NCBI GenBank assembly: GCA_002633005.1
Contig: NMRA01000030.1
Location: forward strand, 430,019-494,018
From: Phoronis australis
Taxonomy: Eukaryota > Phoronida > Phoronidae
Reading direction: 5' to 3'
DNA length: 64,000 bases
The translations under genes were made by a program, and so were the position numbers. The notes beneath the pieces were generated by a model, which worked only from the letters and a program-made list of their open reading frames with translations, was not told where the DNA came from and did not search any database. Below, piece by piece: positions 11,501 to 23,500 of the stretch; the stretch's first letter is position 1; every line of letters begins with the position of its first letter.

Positions 11501-14500
11501 TGGAATTTTGTATGGTAACAAAAAATCAATTTTCAAAAAACAAGACAATTTGTGGCAGGCTAACATATCTTAATGTCACAACAGGGTATTCTTCTTGAAA
11601 TCCCAACACTTAAGCTTCCCTAAATATGGTAATTCCCCACTTATTTTGCACAAAAATAATAATTGCCAAAATTGCAATTTTTCAAAAGCTGATAACTTTA
11701 CAGTGAAAGATGGAAAATTTACCAAACATTGTTTTTGTGGAAAATTTGGAAAAATAAAATTTCATTTGTGAGCTAAATAAGTCAGGAAACACCATATTTT
11801 CAAAGGTATAAACAGGATTGAACTGTGAGATGTGAGAGTCAGAATTGCACAGAACTCGCATTCTATCTAGTGGCGTAACCAAATATTATCCACAAATGCA
11901 CACAAACCCCTCCAACCAATTACAGTGACTACAATACATCTCTGCTTCACTGCACTACAGGCAGAATACCAAAACATTAAATAATGTTCCATGGGTTTAC
12001 ACATGTTCACAGAGCACAGTACACACAACTCATGGCGAAAACTGTCAGTTCACAACATGTCTGCAAATGTTCAAAAATTCTCAAAATGTTGCTTGGGCAA
12101 CATCTGTATAGTACAATACCATGACAAGAACAAAGTGAACTTTGTTTATTCATTTCATGTAGATTTTTTTGGCAAAATAAATTTTAATTGACCACCATGT
12201 TTTGTCTTGATTGTCTGAAGACTGTATACCAGACCAAGACTAGTTACCAGTCAACTCAGACAATATAGATGTGCAGATATAACATATACACAAAAACAGC
12301 ACAAACCAGTCAGAAAAACACACTAAAAACCGTGACTTTAAAACACTAATTTCCACTAAATTGTCACTGGAAATTTGGGGAAATTTTTGGAACAAAACGT
12401 GGCTTATTCTCTAATGTTTTACAATTTGTTTCATCTGATTTTCTTCACAATTTTGCCAAATTAAGATAACTTCATTTTGGCACATTTTTTAAAAATAAGT
12501 GTTCTTTCAACATTGTTACCTCATTCATACGTAGAGCGTATGGTGTCAAAACTGGCTTGCACTGATAAAATAAATCTGAGGAAACCAAAGAGAACTGGTC
12601 ATTTACCTGGGAGTACAAATGAAGCCATGTTGACACAGCCAGTCACATTAACAATACACAGTGGAAACAAAGAGACCAAGAAAACATCAACATCTACAGT
12701 GTTACATCTGTTGCTACTCACCAGCGTACTGAGGGATGTTGTTAATGTATGGCTCAGGAGCTTGTCCGTTAACAGCTGGCATGGGGAAGGCAGCTGGAAC
12801 CGTTGGCGGAATGATGGCCGGAGATGTACCATTCATGGCCGTGGTGCCGGCAGCTGGAAGGGACGATGTGTATGTTATGGAATGGAAGAAAACGCCTTAT
12901 ATCACCTTAGTGCTGTGGTTAGTGGCACATTATGTTTCAAAGAAAACATTAAGAGTAACCCCCCATGTCGCTTATGATGAAGACTTCTCTAGTAGTTTTG
13001 AAGAATGTCCAACAAAATGTACTAACACAACAGTGACAAAGTTAAACAACATATAAGTTGGTACTACAATAGAATCACAAAGTTTTACGTCAATAACTTT
13101 TAATGTTTGCAGTGCCCAATATCATACTTTGCATTCAAACAATTTTGAGAAGCCAACCAGTTGTTCTGAGAAGCATCGGTTCACACACACGAAGTGGAAG
13201 CAAATATGTCGCATGTGTTTCCGAGCAAGTATCAAGTATAGTACAAATGCCACGACCATAAACAAAGTTTTCCAAAATTTGTCATTTCAAAGCAAGAAAA
13301 TATTTGTTGACTTGTAGTGACTTTCAATACAAATGCTAAAATGTATTTGAAAAGTTGAACATTTATGAAAGATGTGATTTTGAGTTACTTTTCTCTCCTA
13401 ATATTCTTGACCACGTTACGCACCTGAGCTGCAGAATGAGTATCCCGACTGACTGATCAGCCAGTCGGGATACAACCATGTCCTGGTCAGTTTCACAGTA
13501 GCAAACCAATATTCAGGCAGTCCAGCTCTCTTATTGTCTGCTTTCATCTGATAACCTCATGTAATCCAGCAATTATGTTGTAAACAGTGTGCCTGAGGCT
13601 AACCCATATTTAAAAATACTATTTGCAAAGGACTCTCAACAAAATGTCGTGAAGCAGATGTGTTTTGAAATACTTTCACCAAAAACTTTGAATGGAGAAA
13701 AACGGTTGAAATTAGACTTAACTTCCACCTGTGGATTCCTTTGTGTACCAACACAAAACTCTTGCTTGACAAGTTTAATTGAGCCTCATTCTAGATCATG
13801 GTGATCATGATAGTGGAAATTTCTTGATTTTTACACTCCTGGAGAATGGCATGAAAACAGTGGCAGGAGAATTAATCTCCAGCCTTTGTTTTATTTCTTA
13901 ACACTCTAGAAGAGCCAATATCAAGAAATTATGCAATCCCTCAGAGGGTGTATAATGTACACACAGACAGTGTGCATGATACAAGTGCAAGAGAGAGAGA
14001 GAGTGAGAGAGATGATAGAATAGTGAGAGGTGTATACATACTGACGTATTGCTCTGTACCTGTGGTAGGTGTTAGAGCAGTAGTAGCAAGGCTGTTGGCC
14101 ACATTCATAGCGTTCACTTGCTGCATCTGGGTCAGAGCTGTCGCTACGGGGTTAATGAAGGTCTGCCCTGGCGTGGCCATCAGTGGCTGCATTATCTGTG
14201 TGAAGAGAGAGGGTTATGTAGTAGTTGAATGTAGGAGGGTGAGGGTGATAATGGTCTATCCTGGGGTGGCCATTAGAGATATGCAGGAGGGTGAGGGTAA
14301 TAATGGTCTGCCCTGGGGTGGCCAATAGGGATTGCAAGAGAAGAAAGAGGGTTATCATGAGGCAACTCCAATGCTAACATTTGGGGTTTTTCACCCCAAC
14401 ACCTAAAGTGAGCTTAAGCCAGACAGTGACTAAGCCATCATAATCAATTTACAAATTAATGCTCGTGGTTTAGCCGTGATGCTGAAAAAACCTATTTGCT

Positions 14501-17500
14501 ACTTTTTCTTATAATGCATTAATTTTAAAAATTCAAAGATGTCTCCTATTTACTTTTCAAATTTAAAAACAGTCATGTTGGTTGTTTGCCTTATTTATTG
14601 TTCATTTTTTGACTTTTGAAACTCGTACACTGAACAGGCATGCTGGTTTAATTATGACTATAATCATCTCATCCAAAACGTTCAGCCATGCATGCGACTA
14701 GCTGCACTTCAATCTATGCATGACAGAGCCTTTGGTTTGCCGAGGAATTCACTAGATATTCTGGAGTAAACAGTGCATGCATTCTTATCCACTGGCGAGC
14801 AAATCCTGTTAGCGTAAGATTTGCCTAATGCATAACCGAAAAAAATCATGCCCTAACAGAGGCTGAGATAGTGTGAACTTGTGTAGCCATGAGAGACTGT
14901 ATTATCAATGAGGAAGAGTGTTGCACGTAAATACAGAGTTAGAATGGAGCAAGTCAGGGAGGGTGAAAATGGCATGGCAATCACAAAATTGTATTAAGAG
15001 TGATAAGGGTTATATAGGTGAGAGTTTACAGTGAGTAATGGCTGGTGAGGCCTGGAATGGCCATCTCACATATTATAAACATTATACAAAGATATTTTTC
15101 TGTTCTTCTAGCACTCCAAAAATTTTTTTATGGGTTGACTTTCTATCTCTTGAAACATGCACATGTACCAGCACAAGAATAACACACTTGAACACGGCTG
15201 GCCACCATTTGGGTATAAAGGGATATTGCCATCTTAAAGAGCCAGGATTGTAGTGTAGAAAGAGGATTCAAATAAGTTACCTCAGTAAGTGACTATGGTC
15301 TCCAACTCCACCTACCTGCGCGCCTTGCTGCATGTGAGCGTACCCTCCGACAGCATGGATTGGAGAGATGGCGTACGGGTTCACAATACCTAACGGTGCT
15401 GCCATCTGTTGCAGGCGCCGCATTGTCCGCTCACGTTCTGTGTCGGCAAACTTAACTACAATACTCGACGAAGCACCCTGTTAAGAGAACGAGATGGATG
15501 CATACTATTTTGTACATGACTTCATCAAAACAAAGCATAATAAAGAGGTCAACATCCCACTGACTAGGCATTGCTAAAGAAATGTGCCCCCAATGACAAT
15601 AAAAATATAAGAAAGTATTTGCTTGAGTATAGTGATGGAACAGTTTTAACAGATGACTGAGAGGAATTATAGTGCGTGTGACCCAGCTGACTAATGCCCA
15701 TACATTGTGCAGGGTTTACTAATAAATCGGAGATTAATAGCAAATGTATGTTGATGAAACACAATCAATACAGGCAAGAGCTAACACAGCAGCTCACTTG
15801 AGTTGTCTACATAAGGCCAAGTCATGTGTCAGTCTGAGCAATTTAAACACAAATGAGAATGAGTGTGCAGTATCTGTGAACCATTAAAAGACCAAAACAC
15901 AACTCCCAAACTCCTAACCCTTTAAATCGTTTTTTTTAAAGAAAAGAATATGCCTATATACGTTTGCAGTGTGATAAACAAGCCTATCCGAATGCTTAGA
16001 CTTATTCCTGAACTTCATCTTCATCTGCTTAAGCTGTCCAAAAATAAAACCTAAACTCGATCACTTACCACTACCACCACAAAGTTGATCTCAAAATTCT
16101 CCTAACTGAAAAGTCTAGAGAAGTGTAGTTGAATACGTGTCTCACCATCTGCTAATGCCAGCGACAACTGTCTCACCATCTGCTAATACCAGGGACAACT
16201 GTCCCACCCTCTTCCAATACCAGGGACAACTGTCCCACCCTCTGCTAATACCACCCTCTGCCAATTACCAGGGACAACTGTCTCACCCTCTGCTAATGCC
16301 AGGGATAATTGTTAAGTATTCAACAGGCCCTATTAACCATTTTCTTGACTCATTCGCACTTCTGAAATTTGTGTAACCATAATGTATCCTAGTGTTTGCC
16401 CCACTCAACTCATGAGCTCAATTGGAAATCGCAGGTCAACGTTACTGATTCAGCCACATGGTGGAGAGACGTGTATACCTGTTCCCTTAATTTTGCTTGT
16501 GACACGAGCTTAAAGTGGTTCTAGATAAAATTCCTTCATAGAATTGTGGCAACAGATGTATTTCTTGTCAATATTGGTGTCAAGCAATCAGTTCTCTGAA
16601 CATTTTGTAAAAAAGAGCCAGAAAATATGATCTATTTCTACAGAAATTTTATTGGTACCAATAATTTCTGGTCTGCAATCAGTCATTGGTTATTTGCTAA
16701 AACACAATCTTTACTTATTCTCTCGTCTACTTAGGTTTTCCTTGGCAAATTACAAAACTTAAGACATAATTAATTGACTCATCTGCCTGTGAAAATATCA
16801 CATCTACCGCCTAAGTCACAGAAATGCTTCTCCCTTGATCGAAATGTTCAAGATAAAGGTGTTTAAGTATATGCAAAAGGAAAAATATATATATTTCAAA
16901 AACTGTTTATATGAAAAATTTACAATAGATGATTTTCCCTGGCGCTTTTGTTTTCTTTAGTACACACAGGTTCTAATTCTGTAGGAAGATCTCATAATAC
17001 AAGAGGGAGTGTGGTCTGTTTGTGCGCGTGTATCCTTTGTCTATCATATGTTGCTTCAGTGTTATAAATAAATGAAAAAAAAACATTTATCCCGATCATT
17101 TACATCATTCTTTAGTTGCATGTGACCAACATCCCAATGTTTGTTCCACCCACTCACACCTCTCTGTGCTACATTCCATAAACTTATGAAGAACGTACAG
17201 CGAAATCTTCAAAATGGATCACTAAAAGTGCATTCTATACCGTAATTAACAGATCCCAAGCCCACTGACCAACAACTTGACTGGCCACCACTTGATAGGG
17301 TACGCTAGTAAGGTTCTGTGCATATCCGCCAAACACTTGCCTTCCACTCGCGTCAATTTGCATAGGGTTACGTAATCTAAGTTTTTGGCGAGATCCTTGT
17401 ATCTACAGAATGCTAACCAATTGAAACTCAACAGGTGGTCCCATGAAATTACTCACAGGCATCGTTTGGCTTCCATGGACATTGGCTATTGCATTCACTG

Positions 17501-20500
17501 CCTCCTGGTGGGTAGAAAACTTAACAAAGGCACAGCCTGAAATAGAAGCAGATAACATCTGAACAAAATGGAAGTAGTCTCACAATAACAGAGCTTTGTA
17601 TCATAGGGGATCTTTAGGGAGCTGCAGGGATACAGCTGTTACACATTATAACCACAGAACCCCAGGGAGCTATTTAGCGCTGGGAGGAGGGTAGACATTT
17701 GTAGTGGTTCTCGGCTATTGTTACCTGCATTATTGACATTTATTCCAAACCATGTGATCCACTTGCCTCTAAGAATTTCATTATAGGTCATGACCATCAC
17801 AGGTGTCACACATTTTAACTATATATGAAGCATCACAATAGTTTATGCACACAGCAAAGAAATCCATAATTAAAACATGATTATTCCGACAACTGCATGA
17901 AAATCCAGAGGATGACTCAGATCTATATAAAGTAAAATAGCGACTTCAACAAAAGAATTTTCAGCAGATAAAGTTAAAACTCCAGCCATTTAGTCCAAAA
18001 TTGGTGAGATTTTACCAAAATTTTCACATTACAAAAATTCAAAAATGGCAGGCACAACATAGCAGAAGTATAAAGTAAACAATTTCAAAATATAACTTCG
18101 TTTTACTCACACATTATGGAAGTTAACCACAGAGCTAGGAGCAAAATATAAAATATGAGCATAGCATTAATAGCCATTCTCTTTATAAACAGCTGCTGTG
18201 AATGGGTGAGTTAAATCAAAATTTCTCATCCACCAGGAATATAAAAGAAATAGACTGGCAGATGTGACTTAGAAGATTACTGGTTTGTCTGGCTACTTAA
18301 GGTCATTACCATTGACCAGCGGTCAACCTTGTCTTTCTTCATGACAGAGCATTAAAGAATACAGCTTAGGGAGAACAGATAAACCCTACAGGACTCTAAT
18401 CAGTGAATATTTAGCAAAATTAAACTTGATTACTATATTTCATATAAAATCTATAACTAACAATTCTTTCACAACACACAACACACACACACAGATGGTT
18501 AGTAAATTGTTATCTAGCACTTGATATTGCGGAGGCAGATGACTAACTGTTGTTTTCACTTTCGATATCAATTGCTACTAGTGCTAGATTTCAATTCACA
18601 TCATGGGCAAGCAGCAATTACTGTTATTTATGTTTTTGGTTTGAATCCCACATTTTCAAAATACATCATGATAATAACAAAACAATGTTCATGACTACAT
18701 TTTAACAACACAGTTATAAACTATGATCTAGTATTAAAAACAACTTTCCACAGAGGTGCATTTTCTCTTCCAAATCACCTTTGTTTAAATTGAAATTGGC
18801 TGCTAGGAAACACATGGAATTCCTGTGACAGCCATGTACTGACTTCAGGGACTGAAACTCACTAAGCTGTCACTACAAGCAGACTGGATAAGCTGTAATC
18901 AACAGTTTTTCATAAACTATTTCTAACCCAGTCTGAATAGGGAACTAGATGAGACTCATGTGGTCAACATCAAAACATGGACATGGGTTTATTGTTCTTC
19001 AGTACACAATCTCACTCAATATTGTGCTTAACTACACTATCTCACTCAATATTGTTCTTAACTACACTATCTCACTCAATATTGTTCTCAACTACACTAT
19101 CTCACTCAATATTTGTTCTTAAGTACACTATCTCACTCAATATTGTTCTTAACTACACTATCTCACTCAATATTTGTTCTTAAGTACACTATCTCACTCA
19201 ATATTGTTCTTTACTACACCATCTCAATCAGTATTGTTCTTAAGTACACTATCTCACTTAATATTGTTCTTTACTACACTATCTCACTCAATATAGTTCT
19301 TAACTACACTATCTCACTCAATATTGTTCTTAAGTACACTATCTCACTCAATATTGTTCTTTACTACACCATCTCACTCAATATTGTTCTTAACTACACT
19401 ATCTCACTCAATATTGTTCTTAAGTACACTATCTCACTCAATATCAAAATAATTATCAACAATCAGATGTATCAAATCCAAAATCAAGAGAACTAACATT
19501 ATTCCTATTAGTACCTGACATGTTGAAGTAAGACCTGGCTTAAAACATTGTGGTTAAGATAACACTGTGCATCACTTAGGTGGACGCCCTATTACTTTGA
19601 CGTATGTCTCAAATTTGACTGCAAGCCTGCTGAACACTGGCGGAGAGTACACAAAGTTGAACGTAACCAAGACTCACCTTTGCTGTTGCCGCTCTGATCT
19701 CGTAGAATTGTACACTCTTCAATGGTGCCATAAGGCTCAAAATGTCGCCTGACATCTTCTTCCGTTTGCGCTTTGCTTAGCATACCCACGAAAAGTTTAC
19801 GATCCTCTGTAAAACAAAATGCACAAGTTCAATTATGCTTTTCACAAAACCTGGTTACGTGACTGCAACTGTCTTGAAATCAATCATGTCCACAAAACCT
19901 GGTCATATGACTGCACCTGTTTGGGCATTAGTTCCCTAAATTTACGGTAAAATTTCACTAACTTAGGACAAAACACGGCAGAAAAGTGAAATTTTATTTT
20001 CTAACATTTTTCATGCAAGATATGTAGCACAAAATAAATGAACACAGAAAAATCAGGAACCCCAACTGGGAATCGAACCACAGGTCTAGTGCTCTTACTA
20101 CTGAGCTACTGAGGACCCGATATCTGCTCAATTACTGTTTACAGCCAGATATCGGGTCCTCAGTAGCTCAGTGGTAAGACCACAAGACCGGCAATCTAGA
20201 GACGTGTGATTCGATTCCCAGTTGGGGTTCCTGATTTTTCTATGTTTATTTGATATATTTCACTACTGGCCAACTTCAGCATCTATTTATTTACTATACC
20301 AAATAAATGCTACATCACTTTTATTATCTATACCATACCACCAGGAAATGAATTTAAGAAATTGTAGGCATTTATAACGTTAGCAGTAACTTCCGAAAAT
20401 AGGTCCATGGTCAGATATCCGAAAAACAACCTTTCAAAAATGTCAAATGAAACTGAATATTTGCCCGGGCTATTGTGGAAATGGAGGTGGGGGCACGAAT

Positions 20501-23500
20501 TTTTGGAAACTCTGTCATGTCAACCATTCTATTTACAGTGCAGTTTTAAAGCAAATAATTATCCACTTGAGACTGTTTTCAAAATATGTAAAATTGGACA
20601 GTCTTGTATAATTATGCATAGTCTTTAAATTAAATGAGAGTTGGTTTAAACTCATAAAGAATTAATTTAAAATTTCATCAAGGTATGCACAAAACATTTC
20701 TTGTGCAGCAACATTATTTGTGAAGTTTTTTAAATAAACGCATCCCTTTTATTGTATGTAGTTGTATCTCACTAGCAACAATTTTATTCGTCTATACATA
20801 TTTTGCATATAGTAAACACAGAACATTAAAACTATCCTTGATACTGTGCCAATATAACACAGAATATTAAGACTATCCTCGATACTGTGCCAATATGGTT
20901 AGTTACCAACAAAGTCACTCAATATCTCATTAAATTATTGTCCTTTGAGCAAAATTTTGACCCCAAAATAATAGCCAAAGTAAACAAAATTTTACATCAA
21001 AACATATTACATAGTTATTTTAGAAGGATAAAATAGTTACCGAAAATACACCCACGGGCGTACTTTTGGATGGGGTTAATTTCCGGAGAAGCTCGCTTTG
21101 AGACTGTCAAGTAACCTCATCACGGAAACATGGTGTGAGTCATGACAAAGACTACATAATCTTAAGTCTGTGATCAGGATGGAGCCCAAGCTACTTGTGT
21201 ATAATTAGACCACTGACTTGATATGAACATTCATCAAGATATATGTAGACAGTGACATCAACACTCATACAGCTCATGTTGTTTTTAAAGTCCACACCAC
21301 TAACAAATCATGCATTGTGTTTGTTTAAACATATGGGGCTTATGTCCCAGCATTTGAAACAAAATAATCTGTAAGTCTCCTGTTTTTGGACCAAGAAATT
21401 TAACTCAACTGTCTAAATCTCAGGATGAGGTTTCACAAGGAAAAATGCTCTTCTCTAAAATGAACATTGTGGAAATTTCACTTTTTTCAACACTTGCGTT
21501 TTAGTGTTTAAAATCCAACAGGTTAATTTAAATTATGAAACCGAAAAAAGGCCAGCATCTGGTAGACCAATAGACATTTTGTGAAACAAAGGGGTAAAAA
21601 TTATACTGAAACGAGCAAAAATAAGGCAGAAAAGGTGGAAATGTGTCCAATCAAATATTTTTAGACACACAAAAGAAAAAAAAATGGATTAAATCCAAGA
21701 TGTAATACTGTAAGTGAATGGCCTCAATTATTCAAGCAGTCAAATTGCCTCAAATTAAAAACAAGTCACTTGGAAAAACAATTACTATCAAATTATTCAG
21801 ACAAACCAGGCAAAACTTGAAATTCAGGGACGTACCTCGTAAAAATCGACTGTATATCAGAGCATTGAAATAAATTTATGTACAAAAGTTCGGGATTATT
21901 TACATATAGGGCATTGGAACAATCCACTAAAAGGAAGAAATAAAGTAAATGAGCCCCTACAGATCATTTTAGTGACTTGAGGGATTCTTACACTTTGTAC
22001 CGAGTACTTTTATCATGCGGGTTGGTTTTGTTGTGACTTTGGCAAATGATGCGTAAAGTCGAGTGGTAGCATTTTAAAAATCGTGTAATAATACGAGCCA
22101 TGAATGTGATCTGAACAATGACCGATATGGTTAATGCATGTATTATGTCTTTCACCAACTCATTATGCATCCCAATCCCACAAGGCTCATGTATACTTGT
22201 TATGTAAAATTCTATATTCACGTTTTACTAGACTACCTGTGAATAATTTATTCCTTCACCCTCATACACATGTTTATTCAAAGCAGATGTGAACCCACCT
22301 AGATATGACCTACTTACAATCATAATTACCAGTATATCATTAACTACAGACTGCTAACACATCAAATGCACAAAAACTGCCAGTGAGCACTAATATTATC
22401 ATTATTGATAATTTGGACTTAAGCAGATTAAATTAAATGTTGTAGAAGTAAATATTTCAGACAGTTGAAGATTTTGAAAACCACAACATCCAGTTTCAAG
22501 AGAAATGGAGGGTTGTGTAGAAAAGGTACAATAAAAATTTGTCAGTTTAGGAAATACAATGGTGGAAACAGGAATTTAATTTGTAAAATTTCAACAAATG
22601 TCAATTAAATATTGTAAAAAATATCCTTAATTGTAACCATAGACTGTAAAATCTTACCAATCCCGGACTAAATATTTGCCAATATTGCTATTTTGTGTTT
22701 TCAGTTTTCAAAGTCTTTTAGCATTGTTGTGAATGCCCACAAATTTTCAAAATTACGTCAGATGTCAGCTATGGCACAAGCTTTGAACATGGAAAGCATC
22801 AATTTGGTGCTAAACATCTTTATGAAAAAAGGAAATAAATTCTATGCTTCTCTGTCATGTTGTGTACTACGTTGGTGACATATTATCATAATATAGATGG
22901 CATAGTTAGATGTAAATGAGAATTTCACAAGAAGCAACCAATTGCAACACCAGAACAGTATTTAATTTATAGTAGACAATTTGAAATAAGTGTATCAGTT
23001 TGGACAATTCGACAGTTGATATTCAAATTAAACTGATTTTTGTACGTTCTAGATCAAAACGAGTCATGATCTTCAATCTTGTTAGAAAAAAATCCCCTAA
23101 GCCGATTGTCCTTCTATTCTCTTAACATACTGAGGAAAAATTTAATCGGTCCCTCCAATCAGAAATATTGGCAATCAAATGCCAACGAACTCAATGTGTT
23201 TATGGAAACAATTCAGAACTTAGTGAAAGCTCATAAAATTACAATTTCAATTTCAAGTCATTCAATATCAATCAGAAGCAGTAAAAACAAGGATTTAGAT
23301 ATTTTAAGGAGAGCAGTTATCTACAAAAGAGACAGACTATAAAGTGGAATATTCAAAATGGTTTTCAAAACAAGAAAGAATATCTAAAAACAACAAAAAT
23401 AATGACACAGCAAAATAAACAATTCAATCAACGCGGTTACGAACCTGCCGTCCATCTCACAATCAAGTTTTGATTTAGACTTGTCATCATTATGAAATTG

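Noticed and set aside
18977-19496. Frames with repeated YTISLNIVL-like motifs
   Set aside because: They are produced by a 30-bp minisatellite whose unit is a multiple of three.
20069-20218. Functional tRNA genes
   Set aside because: Box A and B are present, but acceptor and T-arm pairing fails and the two copies form an inverted SINE-like pair.
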